Shown here: piece after piece, positions 37,278 to 49,455 of the stretch
Layout of the letters: each line of letters starts with the position of its first letter
Numbering within the stretch: position 1 is the first letter of the stretch
Assembly: GCF_050003625.1 (NCBI RefSeq)
Contig: NC_134400.1
Span: forward strand, 49,155,096-49,219,095
Length of the DNA: 64,000 nt
Direction: 5' to 3'
Origin: Haematobia irritans
Taxonomy: Eukaryota > Arthropoda > Insecta > Diptera > Muscidae
Program-made: the position numbers and the translations under genes
Notes under the pieces: generated by a model
What the model was told of the DNA's origin: nothing
Database searches by the model: none
Seen by the model: the letters and a program-made list of their open reading frames with translations, nothing else

Positions 37278-38321
37278 TTCTAAATTATTAAAGTTAAGTT
37301 GGCCATAATCAAACAAAAGTTTCTTTCTTCTAAAGATACCCTAACTACTATATAGACAAAACGACTTCGTTGCAAAAGACTACTTTTTGATGCTCGGTCG
37401 AAAACGCATCAGCTTTTGAAGAAAAAAACTTTAATTTTCTTTTCTCTGCTACCGCGGTATTTATTTCAGAAAAACTTGCATATATTTGAATTTTCAACAA
37501 ATTGGATTCTGAGTTCAAGTCATGTGACGGGTGCAATGTTTTGCAAAATGACAACAAGTGTATGCGAAACTAACATCTCTCGTATGGTTCACCCCATCTC
37601 TGGAGATGAATTGTTTGTAGTATTCGTTGTGAGAATGTATATATGTATGAAGTGTGGTGGTATGTGACAGTGCTACAAATCAAATTAAGTACCGCACACA
37701 TAGATTTGTCTTAAATTCCGCAAAACATTTGAAACGAAATCGAGGAGAAAACCTAATCCATGGAATCCCTCCATTCTCACACTAACCTCAACCCCACCAC
37801 ACACACACTCGCCACATAAAGAGAGTGTAGAGATTTTCTAGTTGGATGCAGGAAGTTATTTCCGTTCTAAAGAAGGATGAGTGTTTGCGTATAAGATGGT
37901 GACGGTGGGGTTATTATAAACAAATTTACACAAATTTAAATAAACACTCTGTTGTATTGATTGCCAGATCTGTAGAAAGTTTCCGGGAGGAGGAGGAGCT
38001 TGCATTGGCAATGGTATTTGAATTATCTGAAGGTAACACATGTCTTTCGGTAGATTTGTGTCAAAAATTCACATGTGGCAGGCATGTACGTTAATATCTT
38101 CCAATAAATAGCAACAAAGGTGAATGCTGTAAAAAATATTACAGGATTTAGAGGAAATACTCACAAAGACTCAGGAGAGTGAGGAATACGTATTTGTATA
38201 GAAAACTCATTTATGTGGGATTTTTATAGGATTTTAAAAGTCCGCTTTGTTTTATTGGTATAGAAGTCGGTTTTCTTGAAAGTTACTAGTCCACTATCGA
38301 GATTCTGTTGCGTAATTAGGG
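37278..38321. other. No gene; unassigned
   Basis: Less repeat-dense sequence. Several frames of 60-83 codons occur on both strands without recognisable motifs. I cannot support a gene. Confidence 0.45.
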
Positions 38322-38380
38322 TCTACATATAATTATGGACCGATGTGAACCAATTTTTGCATGATTGTTAGAGGGCGGAC
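38322..38380 (+). repeat. Isolated HL-2 repeat fragment
   Basis: A roughly 60-bp piece (TATAATTATGGACCGATGTG, CAATTTTTGCATGATTGTTAG) of the HL-2 153-bp unit with unrelated flanks. Confidence 0.6.
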
Positions 38381-38834
38381 GTTGTGCAAAACTGACAATG
38401 GATGAAGCAGTGAATTTTACATGGCCTTATAATAGAGCAGATGTCATATTTTTAAGCATCCGCTGTAATGATTTCGCCTTAGCTTTCGAGATGTGATGCT
38501 ATTTCAGCATTTTGGATTTATTTAATTTAGAAAAAAAGTAAGGAAAAACTTAAAAAATTAAATATTTCTTTAATTTTTTTTTTACTTTTATCTCTACGAA
38601 AAGACGGCACATTTTCAAATATTTTGTTTGGAAATTTACATTATTTTATTTGTCATTATTGTGTTTTACACACAAAATATTCAGCACACTTACATTTATT
38701 GCGCAAACGGCGTAAAATAAAAGAATTTTTTGTGAAGAGAAAATGAAGTCCATTTCTAGAAGAGCATTTCTACATGTGCTTTAAAAGTAATGACGTAGGA
38801 AGAAATTCCAAATATTTTTTCTGGATAGTAACTA
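38381..38834. other. No gene; unassigned AT-rich sequence
   Basis: Nothing recognisable before the CCCAGAAAAA MITE end at 38835. Confidence 0.5.
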
Positions 38835-39140
38835 CCCAGAAAAAAATTTTGGAAGTTCTTCCAAAGGCACAACTTTAAAATCACTTCCAGAAGATTCACT
38901 CCCAATGATGTTCTTTATTTTATCTACCCAGGAAGTTCTTTTCATTCAATTTTTTATAACTAGTTTTTTCATACTTTTAATCGATAATTTTAACTTTTTT
39001 TGTTTCAAATAGGTTAAAAACAGAATAAGAATTCATAAAATGGTACAAATCATTTAAATTTTGTCGAAAAAAATGTTAATTCCAATTTAAAAAAATTGTG
39101 AATTTCTGAAAATATTTGAGGTCAAACGTTTCCGGCAAGC
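38835..39140 (+). mobile_element. CCCAGCAAAA-family MITE, left half
   Basis: Resembles 23214-23530 (GGAAGTTCTTCCAAAGGCAC, GTCGAAAAAAATG, GAGGTCAAACGTT). It is cut off at about 39135 where the LINE 3' tail begins. Confidence 0.65.
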
Positions 39141-39145
39141 GTCAC

Positions 39146-39762
39146 CACCACCACTTGAACGTGGTGTTAGGTTAAAGTGCCAGCCCGATTAAGATTCATG
39201 CTCATTTAGACAATTCAGTCCATTGTGATACCACATTAACTAAAAGTACCTATTACATATGCGCTTTACACAAAATTCAGGACACTCACACAAGACGTGT
39301 TTAATTGATTCCTTTTCCTCCGCATCATGACAGCTCATACAATAGTCATTATACTTCGCGCCTATAGTTTTTGCAAAATCGCCTATCAGGCAGTGACCCG
39401 TTATAGCAGATATCTGAAGTGATATCTGACGTCTCGAGAACACTAGCATATCTAGTGTGCGGTTTAAATTTAAATGGGGCCATATTTGCTTGGTGTCGTT
39501 ACAGCCCTTGCAATACTCCCATTGAACATTTGCCATCATAACAGCCTTCTCAAGCAGCATGAGCTTGCAGGTAGCCAGGGGCATACCAACAGATTCTACT
39601 CCCCCTTGAATATCTAAGGTAGACCCTAGCCTTGCCAACTCATCCGCTTCGCAGTTCCCCGGTATGTTCCTATGGCCAGGCACTCATATTAGGTGAATAT
39701 TGTACTGCTCAGCCATCTCATTGAATGATTTGCGGCAGTCGATGGCCGTTTCCGAGTTGAGG
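39146..39762 (-). pseudogene. LINE (jockey/I-type) RNase H and 3' tail, truncated
   Basis: On the minus strand the frame at 39240-39683 contains PGHRNIPGNCEADELARLG, the C-terminal RNase H motif with the conserved His and Asp. A cysteine/histidine motif (CMSCHDAEEKESIKHVLCEC) follows, as in I/jockey-type LINE ORF2 C-termini. Upstream residues (RKSFNEMAEQYNIHLI) continue in frame but are separated by a TGA where the family has Trp. The tail at 39146-39239 includes CACAATGGACTG and CGGGCTGGCACTTTAACC. The 5' part is missing; the fragment joins HL-2 sequence at about 39762. Confidence 0.8.
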
Positions 39763-40079
39763 TGTTAGTATATGGTCTTTAACAACCATGCAAAAATTGG
39801 TCCATATCGGTCCATAATTATATATAGCCCTCATATAAACCGATCCCCAGATATGACCTTCGAAGCCTCTTGGAAGAGCAAAACTCATCCGATCCGGTTG
39901 AAATTTGGTACGTGGTGTTAGTATATGGTCTTTAACAAATATGCCAAAATTGGTCCATATCGGTCCACAATCATATATAGCCCCCATATTTCAGTTCTGG
40001 CGTTCTAATTACCGCGCAAAAGTCCATATCGGTTCGTAATTATTTGTAGACTTACCTTTAGACACTTTTTTGTCTAATT
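39763..40079 (-). mobile_element. HL-2 internal repeats, fragment
   Basis: Two 153-bp-type units (TATATAGCCCTCATATAAAC, AAATTTGGTACGTGGTGTTAG) without either element end. Confidence 0.65.
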
Positions 40080-40197
40080 TATATCACTGAAGTAAAAAAC
40101 ATCCTGTGTAGTTAATATAATTAACTTCTTTGTGAGGACATTTTTGGAAGTGCTTTTAAAGTTGTGCCTTTAAAACAAATCCCAATTTTTTGCTGGG
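40080..40197 (-). mobile_element. CCCAGCAAAAAATTGGG-type MITE end
   Basis: The inverse of the left end of the MITE at 55788 (CAAATCCCAATTTTTTGCTGGG at the right edge). It is one end of an inverted duplicated block shared with 55525-55905. Confidence 0.65.
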
Positions 40198-40490
40198 TGG
40201 TGTGGAACTACTTTTAGTTGCTTTATTATATATTATTTTGATGTATATTTTTGTATTCTTGTTTATGAAATAAAACAATAATTTATTCTATAAGTTCAGT
40301 CTATAAATTTTTAGATAAGGGGGCTATAGCCCCCCCCCCCCCCCTAGGAAAATTGTCTAGCTACACTAATGCCTATTTCACACTGTAATACCACACTTTC
40401 CACAAAACGGTCGAGTTTTAAATAAACTAGGCCAAATAATATATCACAACCCACAATTGACCACATATAATGCCGAGATTTAACCAATAT
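40198..40490. repeat. Segment duplicated in inverse orientation at 55525-55787, with a poly-C hairpin
   Basis: Contains GGGGGCTATAGCCCCCCCC (about 40319-40346), a palindrome whose C arm has expanded to 16 C. The copy at 55660-55690 has GGGGGGGCTATAGCCCCCC. The shared block also includes CACAATTGACCACATATAA and GTCGAGTTTTAAATAAACTAG in both places. Confidence 0.7.
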
Positions 40491-40886
40491 CCTTGTAAAA
40501 GCGCCACTGAAGCAACAATTTTAAATATTACTTAAATTTTCCTTTATCTCGAATACGTATTTCTCGCTCGATAAATCGTAAATATTATTTCGTACAATTG
40601 CATTAAAATTGCTCTAGCTTTATATGTCCCATATTTTGTAACTAACATTGTGATTCATCCCAGGGTGTTAGCCGATTTAAATATTAATTCTAGCGATTTT
40701 ACAGAAGTACAAAAAATTGTCTCCATATTGTATATAAATTATATAAATATTTCTAATAAATATTTCATAATAACTACCAACAAATTTGAATGAGTTGATA
40801 TGGTAACACAAATTTTTGGTCTACATAGTGGTGACGGGTATAATATAGTCGGCCCCACCCGACTTTAGACTTTACTTACTTGTTTT
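40491..40886 (-). mobile_element. Old HL-1 element, 5' module plus start of 3' module
   Basis: On the minus strand: CAAGTAAGTAAAGTCTAAAG, GTCGGGTGGGGCCGAC, TATTATACCCGTCACCAC, then a diverged 5' module. The first ~140 bp of a 3' module follow (CATATTTTGT..GGCGCTTTTACAAGG on complement). It is much more diverged than the array units. Confidence 0.65.
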
Positions 40887-40935
40887 TATATGAAAGCTAT
40901 GGAGTTTTCATCTAAATTTGTAATTTTGCGGGTAT

Positions 40936-41431
40936 CTACACGGACAAAAAAGACTGTTTTTCATAGGCTAGGGTGTACAAATTATATGTTTGAAACTCAA
41001 ATTGTTTAACACAATATTTTTAAGTGCAAGCATATAATGTTCATAAACTAGCATAACATGTTTGGGACATGTATGTATGTTAACATGTTAGAACATATTA
41101 TGTTTGGGACATACAATGTTTGTATATAATATGCTTAGATGGAAACATATATTAATTTGGAAATAGTCTATAAACATATATGTGTTTAGAAAAAGAGACC
41201 TGGATAATATGCTGCATGTAAAATAATGGAAATAACCAATTGGAGCCTTAAAACTATATCCACACAAAGAAAATTTCATTAAAATGTTTTCCTACCAGTG
41301 TATACCCTAGGGTGAAACATAATGTGTTTGAACAATACAAACAATATTTTGTTTGGACCCATCCTGAAAATATATATGCTTGAAGCAAAATGTGTATATG
41401 TTACAGAAGCGATTTTTTTTTTAGGGTGTAG
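40936..41431. mobile_element. CTACAC..GTGTAG MITE rich in ATATGTTTGG
   Basis: Starts CTACACGGACAAAAAAGA and ends TTTTTTTTTTAGGGTGTAG. The interior repeats ACATATTATGTTTGGGACAT-like motifs. No frame is supported. Related copies lie at about 50985-51484 and 51625-55524. Confidence 0.6.
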
Positions 41432-41561
41432 TGGTTCCAAGAATTGATATGTACGTGTTGAAATTTGATCACCTCGGGGATATGAAATTTTGTTTAACTG
41501 TCAAATTCGAAATTATGAACCCATTGTGATGCAAATTACTAGAATTTATAGTTTTTGAGGC

Positions 41562-42450
<889 letters not shown>

Positions 42451-42489
42451 AGATTCGTTTGGGGGTTTTAATCGAACAACGATGTACTG

Positions 42490-43579
42490 CACAGAAAAAA
42501 ATATCACCAAAATATTTCCAATTAAAAAGTTAATTGAAGTTGAAAATTGTTTCAATTAATAAATTAATTGATACAATTAACTTTTTAATCACGATAGAAA
42601 CATTAAGTTAATTAAGGCAATGATTGAAAATTTTTAAATTTTTAATTAAAAAATTAATTGATACAATTAACTTTTTATTCAAATTCGGAAGACTAATTCT
42701 GTTAACCCTTTCACTACCGAAATAAACCTAATGTTAGAAACTTTAATTTTTCTTCTGTTTTTACTTGTACTACCAGCATGTTGAACAAAAATTGCCATTT
42801 TGAAAACCTACTTCAAATACTTCAAGAGCTATATGAGCTTGTTTTGAAAATTTGATTCTTGAATTGTGACCAAGTGGCCTTACGAAAATAAGCGCTATGT
42901 GGCCTATAATGTCCTTCAAAGTGTGAGCAAAAATACAAAAAAGAACCCGAAAAAGTGTCAGCTATAGTTTTCGTATGAATGTCCATTTACTAGAAACATA
43001 CAGTAGAAAAATTGTCTCAAATTTTCGTATTTTTCGTTTATTTCTAAAGAACTTTACAAAAATGTATTTTGGACCTCACCAATATAGAAAATATTTATAG
43101 GTTATTTAGATTAAAGCCTTTAAAATAACATCGAGAAATTAATCAAAACTAAGTGGAAAAATAGAATTTGGTGTCTTTTTCGAATGTCCTTCATAGCGGA
43201 CATCGGTAGTGAAAGGGTTAAAAAAAAGTGCTGATTTTTTTTTAAATTTTTAATTAAAAATGTATTTCAAACAATCATTTGTTAATTCAAATAAAAACTC
43301 TAAGCCAATTCAGAAAGTAATTAAAAATAGTTACCTTTTTTAATTAATAAATTAATTGAGTTTTGCAATCAACATCAATTAAATTTTTAATTGAATCAAT
43401 TAAACAATTAATTGAAATTTGCTGAAAAATCAATTAATCACTTAATCAAGAATTTTTTCTATGCCCAATTAAAACTGTGATTGATACTATCATTTTTGTG
43501 ATTGAAGACATTTCAATTAAAAAATTAATTGGATCAATTAATTTGGTGATTGAATCCGAAAAAAATTTTTTTGTGTGTG
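42490..43579. mobile_element. MITE rich in AATTAATTG with CACA..TGTG ends
   Basis: Left end CACAGAAAAAAATATCACC; right end ending GTGATTGAATCC..TTTTTTTGTGTG. The interior has many TTAATTGAAT palindromic motifs. It contains the piggyBac-type MITE 42706-43217. No coding capacity. Confidence 0.65.
42706..43217. mobile_element. piggyBac-type MITE with TTAA target duplication
   Basis: Ends CCCTTTCACTACCGA and TCGGTAGTGAAAGGG are exact 15-bp inverse repeats, flanked by TTAA at 42702-42705 and 43218-43221. CCC-initial ends and a TTAA target are diagnostic of piggyBac. At 512 bp with no transposase frame it is non-autonomous. Confidence 0.9.
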
Positions 43580-44165
43580 GATTTCAGGCCATTCAAAGTT
43601 TATTTATATGGGTGAAATTTCACGGTGATATAAAGAGTAGGTTTTACTAGAATATGGCCTGAATTGATCAATTGTATAGTCCATTTCTAACACATTGAAC
43701 TATCAATTTTTAAGCCTATATAAGGTACAATTTTAAGGCAATATAGCAGTAGAGCCTAACGTTCTGAATTTTTGGCAGGCATGTTGAGTTCGAAGATGGG
43801 TCATACCGAACAATTTTGATTGATATAGCACCTACATATAAACCCATCTCCGATTTGTTTTAAGAAATTCTTCCCAGTCTAAAATTTTCATAAGATTTGT
43901 CAGAAATTTTGAATTATTTGAGATCCATTAATAAATGCGGAAATTTCCCGTCGGCCCAGATTTTGTATATGTATTATTTCAGAAATCTCTATGTATACCC
44001 GATGTCCTTGGAAGCTGTAATTTTAAATTAAACCTCTGCCGCCTGAGGCGGACTTTTGGGAGAAAGCTTGTTTCATCAATGTCTCTCGAAATTCTTTACA
44101 TTAAATTAATGGCCTCTAATGTCCATAACTGATACACCATTTAATAATCGATGTTTCACCATTTT
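43580..44165. other. No gene; probably an old repeat relic
   Basis: Contains HL-like phrases (GTCATACCGAACAATTTTG, CACCTACATATAAACCC) but no ends or core. A 65-codon plus frame at 43935-44132 has no recognisable motif. Confidence 0.45.
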
Positions 44166-46081
44166 TATACCCTAAACCACATAGTGGTCAGGGTATAATA
44201 AGTTTGATCGGCCAAAAAAATGTGCCTACCAGATATATTGATTTTAGAACCCATAAAATATATACCGATCGACTCAGAATCACCTCCTGAGTCGATCTAG
44301 CGCTTGGTGTCCGTCCGTCCGTCTGCCCATGTATTTGTTGTTCACAGGATTCCGGTCGCAATTATTAACCGATTTTGATGAAATTTGGTACTTGGTGTTT
44401 TTTGGGCACAAAGACGAACGCTATTGAATTTGGAAGAAATCGGATCAAATTTAGATATAGCTCCCATATATATGTATCGCCCGATTTCGACAAATGGGGT
44501 CACGTTGCGCTTTTTTTCAAACGGATCGTCACCAAATTTGGCAGAAGGTAATCCTTTTCACCGCCCTTCAAGTCTGCAAAATTTCATCCAAATCGGTTCA
44601 TATTTAGATATAGCTCTCATATATATGTGTCGGCCGATTTTTCTAAATTTGGCTATAAAACCCTTCCAGAAAATTTATTAGATATAATTAAGGTTATTAC
44701 TTGTCAAAGAAAATTTTGTAGTTTGAAGGAAAAAATTGGAGTTAAAAATTGCAAGAATGTCTTTAGTGACATACGAAGTGCATAATGAATGCATTTGTAG
44801 TAAAATTTACAAATTAAAAGAAATATTGAACTATTTTGTGGAAGACACGAATTTAGTTAATCTTTATCCTTCATTTGTGTATATTTTTTTCATCGGTTTA
44901 ATTTGACTAACGTACACAAAAAATTATTAGAGTAGAGGAAACTTTCTCCAAACACAATAATTCCATGAACTAAACGAAAGTTAAATTGGCTTTAGTGAAA
45001 TAGAGTTCACTTTTGTTGAGTGTAGCCGATCGTATTTATACGTACTTGTAGCACTTACATACGAATATTGCTCGATTTTTACAAAATTTGGATTTATTAC
45101 CCACACTAATTGAGAGATTTTATCTTTTTTAATAATGGGCTCATATTAGTGGCATACTAACTCCGTAGGTGCAATATCAACACAGCCAGTGTTGCTAGAA
45201 GTAGAATAGAATTCCCTATATGTAGGGTTTTTCTAATATTTAGCGTCTTGTAGGGACGTAGGGCCACAATGTAGGGACATTTTCCCTCAACACAATTTGT
45301 AATAATTTTTACATTTTGGTGGCTCAGAGGAGGAAATTAGAAGCCGGCAAGGCTTGATTTTAACAATGTGTAGTAACAACAGTTACCACTCGTGCCAAAA
45401 AAATCTAACAAAATTTGAAGATTACCACAAATCTACCAAATAAATATTTCTATAGAAATTTTTGTCAAAACTTTATTCCTGTAGAATATTTTGTCAACAT
45501 TTTATTTCTATAGAAAATTTTGTCAAAATTGTATTTCTATAAAATTTTTTTTCAAAATATTATTTCTATAAAAAATTTTCTCAAAAATTTTATTGAATAA
45601 GAATTTATTGTCAAAATTTTATTTTTATAGAGATTTAACAAAAAAAAGATTACTATTTTGGGTATAATTCTACCAACTGTGGCAACCGTGGTGGTAATAC
45701 AAATTTATGTTGTAAGTTATATACGTTGCATATTCATGTTTTAAGATAATAAAGTACTTAGAACCATTTTTGTTTTGTACAATTTTTTAAATTTAGCGAA
45801 AAATATTGTAGGGAAAATTGTATGGGAAAGTAGGGAACTTTGTTTGTCCTTGTAGGGTAAACCGAACATTTTCCCTGGCAACATTGACTATGAGATATAG
45901 TCAGATTGGGACAAAGCACCCATAAACACGTACCCCTTAATTTTCTTAAATATGTAACTGCGGTTTATCTCCCAAACCTATATCAATGTTACCACACAAA
46001 TGTGTATGATTACTAATTCAGTAAGGGTGGTTTAGGCTATGATATAGTCAGCCCCGCCCGACTTTCTACTTTACTTACTTG
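44166..46081 (-). mobile_element. HL-3 element with both ends (copy 1)
   Basis: 5' end at 46081 (minus: CAAGTAAGTAAAGTAG, GTCGGGCGGGGCTGAC, CATAGCCTAAACCACC). It continues through a 29-bp minisatellite (45440-45640) and 153-bp-type repeats. GTCCGTCCGTCCGTCTG lies at 44311-44327. The 3' hairpin is ATACCCTAAACCACATAGTGGTCAGGG at 44166-44200. About 44690-45025 may hold an old insertion, since it ends in GAGTGTAG. Confidence 0.75.
44267..44297. other. HL-3 core hairpin
   Basis: GATCGACTCAG and CTGAGTCGATC are 11-bp exact inverses around a 9-base loop, next to the GTCC tract. The same hairpin occurs at about 52555-52585. The arm is the TCGACTCAG core seen once in the other families, so HL-3 carries an inverted duplication of the core. 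Confidence 0.8.
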
Positions 46082-48375
46082 TTATACCCTCCATCATAGG
46101 ATGGGGGTATATTAACTTTGTCATTCCGTTTGTAACACATCGAAATATTGCTCTAAGACCCCATAAAGTATATATATTCTGGGTCGTGGTGAAATTCTGA
46201 GTCGATCTAAGCATGTCCGTCCGTCCGTCTGTTGAAATCACGCTAACTTCCGAACGAAACAAGCTATCGACTTGAAACTTGGCACAAGTAGTTGTTATCG
46301 ATGTAGGTCGGATGGTATTGAAAATGGGCCATATCGGTCCACTTTTACGTATAGCCCCCATATAAAGGGACCCTCAGATTTGGCTTGTGGATCCTCTAAC
46401 AGAAGCATATTTCATCCGATCCGGCTGAAATTTGGTATATGGTGTTGGTATATGGTCTCTAACAATCATGCAAAAATTGGTCCACATCGGTCCATAATTA
46501 TATATAGCCCCCATACAAAACCGATCCCCAGATTTGGCTTGCGGAGCCTAAAAGAGAAGCAAATTTCATCCGATCCGGCTGAAATTTGGTACATGGTGTT
46601 GGTATATGGTCTCTAACAATCATGCAAAAATTGGTCCACATCGGTCCTTAATTATATATAGCCCCCATATAAACCGATCCCCAGATTTGGCTTGCGGAGC
46701 CTCAAAAAGAAGTAAATTTCATCCGATCCGTCTGAAATTTGGTACATAGTGTTGGTATATGATCTCTAACAACCGTGCAAAAATTGGTTCACATCGGTCC
46801 ATAATTATATATAGCCCCCATATAAACCGATCCCCAGATTTGGCTTGTGGTGCCTCTAAGAGAAGCATATTTCATCCGATCCGGCTGAAATTTGGTACAT
46901 GGTGTTGGTATATGGTCTCTAACAATCATGCAAAAATTGGTCCACATCGGTCCATAATTATATATAGCCCCCATATAAACCGATCCCCATATTTGGCTTG
47001 CGGAGCCTCAAAGAGAAGCAAATTTCATCCGATCCGGCTGAAATTTGGTACATGATGTTGGTATATGGTCTCTAACAACCATGCAAAAATTGGTCTACAT
47101 CGGTCCATAATTATATATAGACCCCATATAAACCGATTCCAGATTTGGCTTGCGAAGCCTCAAAGAGAAGCAAATTGCATCCGATCCGGCTGAAATTTGG
47201 TACATGGTATTGGTATATGGTCTCTAACAACCGTGCAAAAATTGGTCCACATCGGTCCATAATTTTATATAGCGCCCATATAAACCGATCCCCAGATTTG
47301 GGTTGCGGATCCTCAAAGAGAAGCAAATTTCATCCGATCCGCCTGAAATTTGGTACATGATATTGGTATATGGTCTCTAACAACCATGCAAAAATTGGTC
47401 CACATCGGTTCATTATTATATATAGCCCCCATATAAACCGATCCCCAGATTTGGCTTGCGAAGTCTCCAAGAGAAGCAAATTTCATCCAATCCGGTTGTA
47501 ATTTGGAACATGGTGTTAGTATATGATCTTAAACAACCGTGGCAGAATTGGTCCATATCGGTCCATAATTATTATAAATTAGGAACGTGGTGTTAGTATA
47601 TGGTCGCTAACAACCATACCAAAATTGGTCCAGTCACACACAAATTGGTCCATATCGGTTCATAATCATGGTTGCCACTAGAGCCAAAAATAATCTACCA
47701 AAATTTTATTTCTATAGAAAATTTTGTCAAAATTTTATTTCTAGAGAAAATTTTGTTAAAATTTTATTCGGTTCATAATAAAATTTTCATCATTGTCAGA
47801 ATTTTATTTCTATAGAAAATTTTGTCAAAATTTTATTTCTATAGAAAATTTTGTTCAAATTTTATTCGGTTCATGATCATGGTTGCCACTCGAGCCAAAA
47901 ATAATCTACCAAGATTTTATTTCTATAGAAAATTTTGTCAAAAGTTTATTTCTATAGAAAATTTTGTTAAAATTTTATTTCTGTAGAAATTTTTGTCAAA
48001 ATTTTCTTTCTATAGAAAATTTTGTCAAAATTTTTATTTCTATAGAAAATTTTGTGAAAATTTTATTTCTATAGAAAATTATGTTAAAATTTTATTTCTG
48101 TAGAAAATTTTGTAAAAATTTTATGTCTACTTTGTCAAACTGAAATATATACGTATTGGATCGATCTTTTTTGATTTAATATATACCACGTATGGACTTA
48201 CATACAATTTAGAAGATGGTGTTAGGAGGTTTTAAGATATCTTGCCATCGGCAAGCGTTACCGCAACTTAAGTAATTCGATTCTGGATGGCAGTGTTTAG
48301 AAGAAGTTTCTACGCAATCCATGATGGAGGGTACATAAGCTTCGGCCTGGCCGAACTTACGGCCGTATATACTTG
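46082..48375 (-). mobile_element. Full-length HL-2 element, 2.29 kb
   Basis: On the minus strand: 5' end 48375 (CAAGTATATACGGCCGTAAG, TTCGGCCAGGCCGAA, TACCCTCCATCATGG). Then the 29-bp minisatellite (47690-48130), 153-bp repeats (about 46350-47560), the GTCC tract (46216-46232), the core, a short TA run, and the 3' hairpin with GGGTATAAC at 46082-46110. It is uninterrupted, so it is the best reference copy of HL-2 in the window. Confidence 0.82.
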
Positions 48376-48623
48376 TTTTTACTAAAATTGTGTTCCACCC
48401 TAGTGCATTAGCCAACTTAAATTTTGAGTCTATAGATTTTGTAAAAGTCTATCAAATTCTGTCCAACTCGAGTGATATTTAAATGTATGTATTTGGGACA
48501 AAAATTTATATGTAGCACCCAACACATTTGACGGATGTGATATGGTATCGAAAATTTAGATCTACAAAGTGGTGCAGGGTATAATATAGTCGGCCCCGCC
48601 CGACTTTAGACTTTCCTTACTTG
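48376..48623 (-). mobile_element. HL-1 5' module joined to HL-2
   Basis: On the minus strand CAAGTAAGGAAAGTC..GTCGGGCGGGGCCGAC..TATACCCTGCACCAC to TAGTAAAAA, directly followed by the HL-2 5' end at 48375. No 3' module is attached. Confidence 0.8.
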
Positions 48624-48769
48624 TTTTTTTTAAGTTTGCACATTTATATTCTATATTAAATTTTTATAATGAAACTTCGAAATGTGGGTTATTAAAGATT
48701 TGTAGTCAGTAACAGTGCTTGATATAAACGGAATTGACTGATTTTTGGATAAAATATTATTATACCCTC
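48624..48769. other. Short unassigned spacer
   Basis: AT-rich spacer between an HL-1 5' module and an HL-2 3' end. Nothing recognised. Confidence 0.5.
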
Positions 48770-49455
48770 CATCATAGGATGGTGGTATATTAACATTGTC
48801 ATTCCGTTTGTAACACATCGAAATATTGCTCTAAGACCCCATAAAGTATATATATTGCGGGTCGTGGTGAAATTCTGAGTCGATCTAAGCATGTCCGTCC
48901 GTCCGTCCGTCTGTTGAAATCACGCTAACTTCCGAACGAAACAAGCTATCGACTTGAAACTTGGCACAAGTAGTTGTTATCGATGTAGGTCGGATGGTAT
49001 TGAAAATGGGCCATATCGGTCCACTTTTACGTATAGCCCCCATATAAAGGGACCCTCCGATTTGGCTTGTGGAACCTCTAACAAAAGCATATTTCATCCG
49101 ATCCGGCTGAAATTTGGTACATGATTTCGGTATATTGTCTCTAACAACCATGCAAAAATTGGTCCACATCGGTCCTTAATTATATATATCCCCCATATAA
49201 ACCGATCCCCAGATTTGGCTTGCGGAGCCTAAAAGAGAAACCAATTTCATCCGATCCGGCTGAAATTTGGTACATGGTGTTGGTATATGGTCTCTAACAA
49301 CCATGCAAAAATTGGTCCACATCGGTCCATAATTATATATAGCCCCCATATAAACCGATCCCCAGATTTGGCTTGCGGAGCCTAAAAGAGAAGCAAATTT
49401 CATCCGATCCGGCTGAAATTTGGTACATGGTGTTGGTATATGGTCTCTACCAACC
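48770..49455 (-). mobile_element. HL-2 3' half, fused head-to-head with HL-5
   Basis: The 3' hairpin (TATACCCTCCATCATAGGATGG on plus) begins at 48770. Core, GTCCGTCCGTCCGTCTG (48896-48912) and 153-bp repeats follow to about 49455, where the sequence switches to plus-oriented HL-5 repeats. Confidence 0.75.

Noticed and set aside
37416..37667. 83-codon plus-strand frame as a possible host gene
   Set aside because: No recognisable domain or splice structure, and overlapping frames on the other strand are of similar length.
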